Of a DNA stretch of 13,193 bases, positions 6,381 through 13,193 are shown piece by piece. Every line of letters begins with the position of its first letter. Position 1 is the first letter of the stretch. Source of the DNA: Bryobacteraceae bacterium (GTDB taxonomy: Bacteria > Acidobacteriota > Terriglobia > Bryobacterales > Bryobacteraceae); assembly GCA_947456995.1 (NCBI GenBank), contig CANGVB010000033.1:1-13193 (forward strand), written 5' to 3'. Both the position numbers and the translations under genes were made by a program. The notes under the pieces are model-generated. The model ran no database searches. It was not told where the DNA came from and worked only from the letters and a program-made list of their open reading frames with translations.

Positions 6381-6384
6381 AATC

Positions 6385-9300
6385 ATGGCATTTTCATCAA
6401 ACACCAACATTGCGTCCCTACAGGCGCAGAGCTATATCAACAACAGCAGCGATTTTCAGGGCAAGACGATCAATCGCGTCACCAGCGGTTTGCGTATTGT
6501 GAACTCGGGCGATGACGCCGCGGGTTTGGCAATCGCCAACGGCCTGCGCAGTGATCAGGCGGTTCTCAATCAAGGTATCCGAAACGCAAACGACGGTCTG
6601 AGCCAGCTTCAGATTGTCGATGGCGGCATCAACAATATTTCCAAGCTTCTCGATCGTGCTCGTACACTTGCGACGCAGTCCGCCTCTGGTACCTTCACCG
6701 GTTCCCGTGCCGTGCTGAACAGCGAATTCTCGAGCGTCCTTCAGGAAGTCGACCGCCAGGCTCAAGCAATCGGCTTGAACACGGGTGGTGATTTTGCGCG
6801 TTCGCTCTCGGTGTTCATCGGCGGCGGTAAGACCTCCAATGGAATCTCGGCCATCTCGAACGGTTCGGCTTCGGTTGATTTGAGCAACTCGACGGTCGAC
6901 TCGCAGAGCCTCGGTCTCAAGGGTGTGCAGGCCAAGGGCACTGACGCAACCGACCTCGGCACCGGTTCGGCAACCACGAGCCTGGCACAGGTTCTCGCCA
7001 ACACCACCAACACAAACTCACAGACTGCTTCTAACACGGCGCAGTTTACTTTGCGTGGTCCGGGCTTCTCAGGCCAGGGTGTAAATGTCAACGTCAACAC
7101 GAACGCTGTCGGCAGCACCTCTGATCTGGTAGGCCGCATTAACGCTGCCATCGACGCAGCGGCCAATGCCGGTACCCAGTCTGCCACGGCTCTCAAGAGC
7201 GCCAACATCAAGGCCTCAGTTGTAACGGATTCTTCCGGTCGTCAGCAGATTGCCTTTAGCTCCCCCACTACGGCCTTTCAGGTTGAAGGTGGAGACCGTA
7301 CGGCCAATGCTTTGCTGGGCAAGTTTGAGCGCAATGCCAGCATCAAGGGTTCCGACACGGCTGTCAGCGTAAACACTGAGCCGGCAGGCGCCGACACTCT
7401 CACCCTGGCTGTCGATGGTGGCGCCGCATTCAGCGTTACTGTTACAGATAACGGTACCAACGGTTCTACCTCAAAGGGTTCGATCGTCTCGCAGCTCAAC
7501 GCAATCACGGCCTTCTCCGACAAAGCAGTTGCTTCGCTTGAAGATAACCAGATTGTCATCAAGTCCAAGGGGAATTCCGCAAGCTCATCGATTCAGATCA
7601 CCTCCACTACACTTTCCAACAATCTCGGCTTGAGCTCGACTGCGGCCACTGCCGCTGACGCTTCCACCGGTGCTGACGTTCGCACCCGCGTGCAGGGTGC
7701 TCGTGCCGTTGCAGGCGGCGCCAATTATGTTGGTACCGACTTCAGCGCTACTTCCAACATCACGGCTGGTTCAAACGATACTCTGAACTTCACCGTCGGT
7801 GGCACCACCCAGGCCATCACTCTCGATGCTGGAACCGGCCTCACCAAGAAGCAGATTGCCGCCGACATCAACACCAAGATTGCTGCAGGTGCTTTGGCCA
7901 ACAAGTTGACTGCCAGTGTGTTTAACGACCAGATCGTTCTGACTGCAAACAACGCAGGCGACACGGTTGCCGTCAACACCTCTACCAACAACGCCTACAC
8001 GACGCTCGGCTTTACCGCAGGCACGGCATCCAACACCAACACCTTCCTCACTGCCGACACCATCAAGGTTCGTGTGCAGGGTGGCGGCCTCACCAGCCCG
8101 GTCGATATCGAACTGAATGCAACAACGGCCGGTTCCACCACTGTTGATAGCGTCCTCACCGATCTCGCCAGCCGCGTAGCCAACAACAGCTCGCTGCAGG
8201 CAGCAGGCATCACGCTGAGCACCTCAAGCGCCGGCAACAATCTGGTCTTCCAGAACGCGAGTGGTGAAACCTTCCAGGTTGCAGTCACTGGCGATACGCA
8301 GAACAAGCTCGGCTTCGGCGCCTTCCAGGCCGACGCAAGTAATGCCTTCGACTACTCAACCACCACTGCTGGCACCAATTACACCGGTGCTTTCGAGCAG
8401 GCCAACACGACTCGCTCTGGAACTCTCCAGATCTCGCTAAACGGTGGGGCCAGCTCCGGTAATGCAATCAATATTACAGCCTTGTCCGATGTAGGCCAGG
8501 TAAGCGGCTCAGCTCAAGGTATCGGTGCTATTACCCTTGGTGCCAACGTTACGCTCCGTCTCTCCATCGACGGTTCGGCAACTCAGGCTATCACCCTCAC
8601 TACTGGCGATACGCTGCAGCAGATCGCCACCACCATCAACGGATCTCTGACCGGCGGCGTAGCTGACGTGATTGGCAACGGTGCCAGCGCTGCTCTCCGC
8701 ATTCGCTCAAGTTCGACCGGAAGCTCCTCCTCGGTGCTGATCCAGGGCGGTGCCACTAATGCCGCCACGGCTCTCGGCCTTACAGTTGGGCAGACGGGGC
8801 AAGGCAATTCTGCCGCAACCATCCAGGCAGACGTTGCCAACCAGATCAACACCGCCATTGCTGGCGATGCAGAACTGCGCAATGCCGGCCTGCAGGCAAG
8901 TTTTGCTTCCAACAAGCTGACGATTGCCTCCAACAACAACACCTTCTTCCGCCTCAGCAGCTTCGGGGATACCGATTTTGGCTTTGGAGTGCAGGGTTCG
9001 AGCTTCACCGGCACCACCACGCAGGGAGCATCTGCTACCAGTGCAACGGTGAATTCTGGCGGCGCTGATTCCAGCAAATCGCTCAGCTTCTCGGGTATCG
9101 CCTACGGCGGAGACGACCAGTTGGTCAGCATCACCGCCAGCGACCCCACCGGCGTCAAGCAGAGCTTGAGCGTCACCCTGCGCAACGACGCAACCGGCCG
9201 CTCAGGCCGCTCGATCGACGATGCCGTCAAGGCCATCAACGATCAGTTGCAGCAGTCCAATAACGACACCCTCAAGCGGATCTTTGCCGTGAAGGAAAAC

Positions 9301-9744
9301 ACCGGCGGCGCAGAAGCTGTCCGCTTCCTCAGCACCGTCAAGGGCTTTGAAGTTGGTATCGGTTCCACAGCGGGTGGCACGGGCTTTACCCAGCCCACCG
9401 GCGGAATCGACAAGTCGGCTGTAGTTGGCACCGGTGCCAACTCCACCATCGATACTCAGGCTGCAGCCGAAGCCGCAGTAACTGCTCTTGCCAATGCCGT
9501 CAGCGCCCTGGGCGATGCCCAAGCCGTCGTCGGTCGCGGTCAGAATCAGTTCAGCTTCGCCGTCAACCTCGCACAAAGCCAGCTCACCAACCTCGCCGCC
9601 AGCGAAAGCCGAATCCGTGATGCGGATCTTGCTCAAGAAGCGGCCAACCTGTCCAAAGCCCAGATCCAGTTGCAGGCCGGTATTGCCGCCCTTGCTCAGG
9701 CCAACTCGGCTCCCCAGCAGGTCCTCAGTCTCCTCCGAGGTTAG
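6385..9744 (+). CDS. fliC: Flagellin, unusually large (1119 aa)
   Basis: Flagellin is secreted by the flagellar type III system and polymerises into the filament. The N-terminal D0/D1 part is about residues 1-140, with SNTNIASLQAQ, NRVTSGLRIVNSGDDAAGLAIA (around 30-51), and LDRARTLATQSA. The C-terminal D1/D0 part is about residues 1020-1119 (QNQFSFAVNLAQSQLTNLAASESRIRDADLAQEAANLSKAQI..., ending VLSLLRG). Common flagellins are about 270-500 aa. The extra length lies in the surface-exposed middle (about 215-990), where I count six or seven diverged beta-rich modules of about 80-100 aa. Their pattern is DTLxLxVDG...ITLxxGxTxxQIAxxIN, then a strand like NQIVIKS, then ALGL. Modules lie near 217-312, 335-417, 460-545, 557-646, 719-868 (about one and a half) and 897-995. 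The composition is very rich in Ser, Thr, Asn, Gly and Ala with no cysteine seen, suiting O-glycosylation. It has its own sigma-28 promoter and terminator. Confidence 0.97.
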   Translation: MAFSSNTNIASLQAQSYINNSSDFQGKTINRVTSGLRIVNSGDDAAGLAIANGLRSDQAVLNQGIRNANDGLSQLQIVDGGINNISKLLDRARTLATQSASGTFTGSRAVLNSEFSSVLQEVDRQAQAIGLNTGGDFARSLSVFIGGGKTSNGISAISNGSASVDLSNSTVDSQSLGLKGVQAKGTDATDLGTGSATTSLAQVLANTTNTNSQTASNTAQFTLRGPGFSGQGVNVNVNTNAVGSTSDLVGRINAAIDAAANAGTQSATALKSANIKASVVTDSSGRQQIAFSSPTTAFQVEGGDRTANALLGKFERNASIKGSDTAVSVNTEPAGADTLTLAVDGGAAFSVTVTDNGTNGSTSKGSIVSQLNAITAFSDKAVASLEDNQIVIKSKGNSASSSIQITSTTLSNNLGLSSTAATAADASTGADVRTRVQGARAVAGGANYVGTDFSATSNITAGSNDTLNFTVGGTTQAITLDAGTGLTKKQIAADINTKIAAGALANKLTASVFNDQIVLTANNAGDTVAVNTSTNNAYTTLGFTAGTASNTNTFLTADTIKVRVQGGGLTSPVDIELNATTAGSTTVDSVLTDLASRVANNSSLQAAGITLSTSSAGNNLVFQNASGETFQVAVTGDTQNKLGFGAFQADASNAFDYSTTTAGTNYTGAFEQANTTRSGTLQISLNGGASSGNAINITALSDVGQVSGSAQGIGAITLGANVTLRLSIDGSATQAITLTTGDTLQQIATTINGSLTGGVADVIGNGASAALRIRSSSTGSSSSVLIQGGATNAATALGLTVGQTGQGNSAATIQADVANQINTAIAGDAELRNAGLQASFASNKLTIASNNNTFFRLSSFGDTDFGFGVQGSSFTGTTTQGASATSATVNSGGADSSKSLSFSGIAYGGDDQLVSITASDPTGVKQSLSVTLRNDATGRSGRSIDDAVKAINDQLQQSNNDTLKRIFAVKENTGGAEAVRFLSTVKGFEVGIGSTAGGTGFTQPTGGIDKSAVVGTGANSTIDTQAAAEAAVTALANAVSALGDAQAVVGRGQNQFSFAVNLAQSQLTNLAASESRIRDADLAQEAANLSKAQIQLQAGIAALAQANSAPQQVLSLLRG

Positions 9745-9778
9745 TTCTTAACCAACTAACCAATTGAAGTCGATCTAA

Positions 9779-9821
9779 GTCCCGGCGGCCAGTACCTCTG
9801 GTCTGGCCGTGCGGGGCTTTT
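9779..9821 (+). terminator. Intrinsic terminator after flagellin
   Basis: Left arm 9779-9792 pairs with right arm 9803-9817 in a 14-bp GC-rich stem with one bulged G and two G-T wobbles (core GGCCAG against CTGGCC). The loop can extend the stem by ACC/GGT. TTTT follows at 9818-9821. It lies 35 bp after the flagellin stop, and the next gene in the same direction starts 28 bp later. Confidence 0.88.
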
Positions 9822-9849
9822 CGTCTTTCGAAAACAGGAGAACCCACCG

Positions 9850-11562
9850 ATGACCACAACTTCGTTTGAAAACCCGATCGAGCAACAGGGAGCGCTCCTC
9901 CTCAAACGGCTCGAACGCAATCCCAAGGACGCAGCCGCTTACGACGCCCTTGGCCTGATCGCACTCGATCATCAGTCTGCCGGAGAGGCGATTGACCTGA
10001 TCACCAAAGCGATCCAGATCGAAGGCCCCGTCCCAAGTTACTGTGCCCACCTTGGCGAAGCCTTTGCCCGCCTCGGCGATTACCGCAGCGCCTCGGCTTG
10101 TATTGGCCAGGCACTGGTCGGCGCACCCTCAAGTGCCGATCTGCGTTGGGCCTATGCCAACCTGCTTCACCTGCAGGGTGAAAATGATCACGCCGCCAAG
10201 AATTACGAACTTCTCGTTGCCCAGGCCCCCCGCCATGCCGAAGCCTGGTTCAACCTTGGCGTTACCCGTGCTCTGCAAAAACGCCCTGACGAAGCTCGCC
10301 GCGCTTATGAACAAACCGTCGCCATCAGCCCCACTTATGCCGAGGCCTGGAATAACCTTGCCCTGCTCGAAGTAGCCGCCGGAAACCTGGCTGCCGCTGA
10401 GGCATCCTATCGGCGTGCCCTTCTGGTGAGGCCCGACTATCGCGACGCACTCTACAATTTCGCTGTCCTGCTGCAAGAAGAAGAACGTCTCCAGGAAGCT
10501 GTCACCATCAACGAACGGCTTGTATCTCTCGACCCGGGTTTTAGTGAAGCTCACAACAACCTCGGCAATTGCTACCTCAAGCTAAATCGTCTGGCTGAAG
10601 CTCAAAACGAGTATCACGAAACTTTGGCTATCCATGCCTCGCATCGTGAAGCACCCATGAATCTTGGCCTGGCTTCATTGCTGATGGGCGATTTCGCCCG
10701 AGGCTGGGCCGGCTATGAACACCGTCTTGCGCAACGCGATATTGAACAGTGGGATTGGAAGATCCCTCGCTGGGATGGCAAAATCCGGCCCGGAGAACAT
10801 ATCCTCGTTCATTCAGAACAGGGCTTTGGCGACTCCATTCACTTCTCGCGCTATGTTCGGTTTCTGCTCGATGGTGGCATGAAGGTGCATATCTTCTGCC
10901 AATCTGCGATCCGGCCGCTCTTTGCCACGATTCCCGGTCTTGAGCGTTGTGTCAGTCATATCGACGATCTGGATCCTGTCGACTGGCAGGTGCCATTTCC
11001 CAGCTTGCCTTATTGCTTCCGCACCAGGATCGAAAGCATCCCGAATCAGGTGCCTTACCTCTTCGTTGAGGCTCAACGCGCCGTCGAATGGCAAAAGGTG
11101 TTCGCCGAGATTCCCCATCACGGCCGCCGCGTGGGCATGGTTTGGCAAGGAAATCCAAACCACCGCAATGACCGCAATCGCTCCATCTCACTCGGTAGCC
11201 TCGCCCCTGTTCTTGATCTGCCGGGCTTCCAGTTTTTCGGTCTGCAAAAAGGCGTCAACCGAAGCCTGATGCCGGGTAGCCTTGTCGATCTCTCGCCGCT
11301 ACTTGTCGATTTCGGCGAAACTGCAGCCGCCATCCAGGGTCTGGATCTGGTGGTCTCAGTGGATACCGCCGTCGCTCATCTCGCCGGCGCTCTCGGCAAA
11401 CCCGTCTGGACTTTGCTCCCCTACGCTCCAGACTGGCGATGGCTGCTCCATCGCGAGGATTCTCCCTGGTACCCGTCGATGCGGCTTTTCCGCCAGCAAA
11501 TTGCCGGCGATTGGGGAACCGTTGTGAAAGAAGTCCGAAAGGCCTTGCTCGAGATGGATTGA
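9850..11562 (+). CDS. TPR-repeat protein with GT-B (GT9-like) glycosyltransferase domain
   Basis: This is a 570-aa protein with no signal peptide or membrane span, so probably cytoplasmic. Residues 28-285 hold about eight tetratricopeptide repeats (examples: AEAWFNLGVTRALQKRPDEARRAY-like units, AEAWNNLALLEVAAGNLAAAEASY). The C-terminal half (about 310-570) resembles the GT-B fold of GT9/heptosyltransferase-like proteins: ILVHSEQGFGDSIHFSRYV at 318-336, VGMVWQGNPNHRNDRNRSI at 428-446, and DTAVAHLAGALGKPVWTLLP at 505-524, the usual nucleotide-sugar-binding end. TPR-GT fusions often glycosylate proteins, and the position directly behind flagellin suggests flagellin as substrate. That is inference. 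AGGAG at 9836-9840 supports the ATG at 9850. No separate promoter is visible, and expression may depend on readthrough of the terminator at 9779-9821. Confidence 0.85.
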   Translation: MTTTSFENPIEQQGALLLKRLERNPKDAAAYDALGLIALDHQSAGEAIDLITKAIQIEGPVPSYCAHLGEAFARLGDYRSASACIGQALVGAPSSADLRWAYANLLHLQGENDHAAKNYELLVAQAPRHAEAWFNLGVTRALQKRPDEARRAYEQTVAISPTYAEAWNNLALLEVAAGNLAAAEASYRRALLVRPDYRDALYNFAVLLQEEERLQEAVTINERLVSLDPGFSEAHNNLGNCYLKLNRLAEAQNEYHETLAIHASHREAPMNLGLASLLMGDFARGWAGYEHRLAQRDIEQWDWKIPRWDGKIRPGEHILVHSEQGFGDSIHFSRYVRFLLDGGMKVHIFCQSAIRPLFATIPGLERCVSHIDDLDPVDWQVPFPSLPYCFRTRIESIPNQVPYLFVEAQRAVEWQKVFAEIPHHGRRVGMVWQGNPNHRNDRNRSISLGSLAPVLDLPGFQFFGLQKGVNRSLMPGSLVDLSPLLVDFGETAAAIQGLDLVVSVDTAVAHLAGALGKPVWTLLPYAPDWRWLLHREDSPWYPSMRLFRQQIAGDWGTVVKEVRKALLEMD

Positions 11563-11602
11563 GAAGTTTGGCTCAATTCTCTCTTTTGTTGGAGGGGTGG
11601 AT

Positions 11603-11649
11603 CTGCGGCAGAAGCTCAGGAATGATGCTTCTGCCGCGGGTTCGTTTTT
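11603..11649 (+). terminator. Intrinsic terminator between convergent genes
   Basis: GCGGCAGAAGC (11605-11615) pairs perfectly with GCTTCTGCCGC (11627-11637), extendable to C11603/G11639. It is followed on the plus strand by GTTCGTTTTT, which reaches into the stop codon of the opposing gene. The minus strand lacks a T-run after the stem, so it mainly serves the TPR-glycosyltransferase gene. The hairpin may still stabilise the 3' end of the opposite transcript. Confidence 0.85.
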
Positions 11650-12016
11650 AGGCCAGACGATCCAGCAGCTGCGCATCCCGGGGGATTCGGTCTCCAAATG
11701 CACCCAGTTGCTTCAAATTGGTCTCAGCTTCTTGCAGTCCCCATACGGCCTGATTCCGCTCAGCTCGAATCTGCCGCTCGATTGCTCGAGTGCGCTCCAG
11801 CATCGCCTTAAATAGAGCATGGCTCTCTGCAGCAAGCACTGGGTGTGATCGGCAAATCGCGGCAAGCTCGGCCACCAATTCTTCGCGCCTCGCAAGCGAG
11901 GCCTCATCCCATTGCTGCACTGCATCGATTTGCTGTGCGGCCTCGCCGCGCAAGAACCTGCTGTCGAGTTCGGCAATTTCTGCCAAGCCCTCTGCGATCC
12001 GTTTCGCCTCGGGCAA
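11648..12016 (-). CDS. Small helical protein downstream of fliD, FliT-like flagellar chaperone candidate
   Basis: This is a 122-aa ORF predicted to be almost wholly alpha-helical, rich in Ala, Glu, Leu, Arg and Gln, with no signal peptide. It begins with TTG directly after the fliD stop (TAATTG) and has no ATG before about residue 71. Coupled translation from fliD is therefore the natural reading. Its size, helical make-up, the pattern WDEASLARREELVAELAAI and its place after fliD match FliT-type export chaperones, which bind the FliD C-terminus and hold cap subunits for secretion. Sequence identity to known FliT cannot be judged by eye, and FlgN-like or unrelated identity remains possible. 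No fliS gene is seen next to it. Its stop overlaps the T-tract of the converging gene's terminator. Confidence 0.6.
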   Translation of the reverse strand: MPEAKRIAEGLAEIAELDSRFLRGEAAQQIDAVQQWDEASLARREELVAELAAICRSHPVLAAESHALFKAMLERTRAIERQIRAERNQAVWGLQEAETNLKQLGAFGDRIPRDAQLLDRLA

Positions 12017-13193
12017 TTAGCCGTCCCGCTTTCCGTATAGAACCAGATTCAAACTATCTACTGACGCGCCAATGATGTTGCTTTGCGATTCAAAGCGCCC
12101 AAGCAGGGCATCGGCTGCCTGCAGTTTTTGCAAATAGCTTTCGCGGATCAGGTTGATCCGGTCTTCCAGTTTCGAAATTTGTTCGGTCAACCGGTCATCC
12201 GTTTTGTCGTATTGGGCTACTTGAATTTCAGCCAGGCCCGTCACGTCTTCGCTAAAGCCGTCGGTTACATCGGCCAGACTCCCCAGTCCGGTCGTGTCCT
12301 TAAAGAACGCAAAGCTGTCGCGCAGTTTGGTCTCATTCAGGCTATTGAATTCGCTAAAGTCGAAACTCACCGCCCCATTGGAAGCAAAAGTGATCCCAAG
12401 GTCTGAATAGTTCTTTACCGTGCCCTCGGCAATGCTGAAGCTCGATGTCTTCCGCAAGATATCCTGCGCCTCACGCACCAGGTAATCGCCGCTCAAAAGG
12501 CCCGCGGTTTTGCCTACCTGTGCCGTAACTTTGTTTTGAACCGCATTGTAGGCATCCACAAAACCACTGATTGCACTCGACAACTTCGATCGATCGCTCG
12601 AGAGCCCGATCGATAGCGTCTCGTCCACAGCAGTTGTTGACTTAAGGCTGAAGGTAACACCCGGAATCAGATCGTTTACCTGGTTCGAAGTTCTGCTTAC
12701 CGGCACTCCGTTCAGCTTGAAATTGAGATTGCTGCCCTGATTCGTACTGGTCAGCAAACTCGTATTGGCACCAGTCGGATCGTCCCTCAGTGTTAACGCT
12801 TTTGCCCCAGCTGTATTCGCCGTCACACTCAAATAATTCGTAGTGCCATCCACAGTCAGAATCGTGGCTGTAACCCCCGCTCCCAGCGTGTTGATCTTGT
12901 CCCGCAGCCCCACCAGATTGTTCTGGCCGCTCGTAAGGCTGATGTTGTAATCCGAGCTACCCACGGTCAGTCTCAGCGAGCCGGTCGTTGACACCGGCGT
13001 CGCGTTCGAATTTGCATAGGCAATCGAAGAAGTCTCAGACGCCGCCTTTGCCGTCGAAGTCACCTCGGTAATGTTGTAGGTGGTCAGCGTGTCTGTATTT
13101 ACCGAATCCACTGTAAGCTTCGAGCTATTGGACGAAGTGGCCGACACGGCCCGATTTGCTGCTACATCCTTGAGCGCCTTGATCCTGTCGCCC
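12017..13193 (-). CDS. fliD: Flagellar hook-associated protein 2, filament cap FliD (5' end outside window)
   Basis: The frame is open from the right edge (first full codon 13192-13190) to TAA at 12017-12019, 391 residues. A GTG at 13147 could be mistaken for a start, but the preceding in-frame residues DRIKALKDVAANRAVSATSSN belong to the conserved FliD N-terminal region, so the true start is beyond the edge. Also visible are the signature NDLIPGVTFSLKS, the middle beta-rich domain, and a C-terminal coiled-coil stretch (DRLTEQISKLEDRINLIRESYLQKLQ-type heptads) ending in SQSNIIGASVDSLN. FliD forms the cap at the filament tip that folds incoming flagellin. About 60-100 N-terminal residues are missing. 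The 3' end abuts a FliT-like gene in the same transcript. Confidence 0.95.
   Translation of the reverse strand, partial: GDRIKALKDVAANRAVSATSSNSSKLTVDSVNTDTLTTYNITEVTSTAKAASETSSIAYANSNATPVSTTGSLRLTVGSSDYNISLTSGQNNLVGLRDKINTLGAGVTATILTVDGTTNYLSVTANTAGAKALTLRDDPTGANTSLLTSTNQGSNLNFKLNGVPVSRTSNQVNDLIPGVTFSLKSTTAVDETLSIGLSSDRSKLSSAISGFVDAYNAVQNKVTAQVGKTAGLLSGDYLVREAQDILRKTSSFSIAEGTVKNYSDLGITFASNGAVSFDFSEFNSLNETKLRDSFAFFKDTTGLGSLADVTDGFSEDVTGLAEIQVAQYDKTDDRLTEQISKLEDRINLIRESYLQKLQAADALLGRFESQSNIIGASVDSLNLVLYGKRDG

Noticed and set aside
9202..9636. 144-aa minus-strand open frame within the flagellin gene
   Set aside because: It is a shadow of the conserved flagellin C-terminal coding region, with no independent signal.
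6385..9744. Flagellin as a fusion or frameshifted pair of genes because of its size
   Set aside because: It is one uninterrupted frame with a proper N-terminal and C-terminal D0/D1 at the ends only, and no internal terminal domains.
11563..11590. TTGAG / CTCAA hairpin right at the TPR-glycosyltransferase stop as a terminator
   Set aside because: The 5-bp stem is weak and overlaps the stop codon. The 11-bp hairpin at 11605-11637 with a proper T-run is far better.

Overview
The window looks chromosomal, from a GC-moderate (roughly 55-60%) flagellated bacterium outside the Enterobacteria. The fliW-csrA-flagellin block, a leukotriene-A4-hydrolase-type M1 peptidase lipoprotein, a SYLF-domain protein and a TPR/glycosyltransferase fusion would fit an Acidobacteriota-like genome. 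That placement is an inference from gene content and was not tested by search. There is no mobile element, CRISPR array, rRNA or tRNA.

Left part (1-3295). The 3' end of a NodU/TobZ-type carbamoyltransferase runs rightward and overlaps tail-to-tail, by 15 bp, a leftward M1 aminopeptidase lipoprotein. Behind that peptidase, also leftward, is an exported SYLF/Ysc84-family protein, with a strong intrinsic terminator between the two. Middle part (3402-5468). Rightward prfB (RF2) is split by the classical autoregulatory +1 frameshift (CTT TGA C). It overlaps through TAATG a Sua5-type threonylcarbamoyl-AMP synthase, making a translation-fidelity pair.

Right part (5476-13193). This is a late flagellar locus. 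A well-spaced sigma-28 (FliA) promoter lies directly before fliW, so close that the fliW mRNA is probably leaderless. fliW overlaps csrA, and csrA ends in an intrinsic terminator. A second sigma-28-like promoter precedes a very large flagellin (1119 aa). Its ~80-nt leader carries two GGA-in-loop hairpins, one covering the Shine-Dalgarno, which is what a CsrA-repressed flagellin mRNA should look like. A long terminator follows the flagellin gene. Only 28 bp later starts a TPR protein with a GT9-like glycosyltransferase end, a candidate flagellin glycosyltransferase. Convergent to it are a small helical FliT-like ORF and fliD (filament cap), the latter cut by the window edge.

How it fits together. 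Free flagellin is expected to sequester FliW. FliW otherwise binds and inhibits CsrA, and CsrA blocks flagellin translation. All three genes, the two promoters and the RNA target lie within 4.3 kb, so the homeostatic loop can be read almost completely from the sequence. The components are known families. The combination seen here (apparently leaderless sigma-28-driven fliW, dual CsrA hairpins, a giant modular flagellin, and a glycosyltransferase behind a terminator) is the most interesting content. The longest stretch without a gene is 161 bp (6224-6384), and it is filled with regulatory elements.
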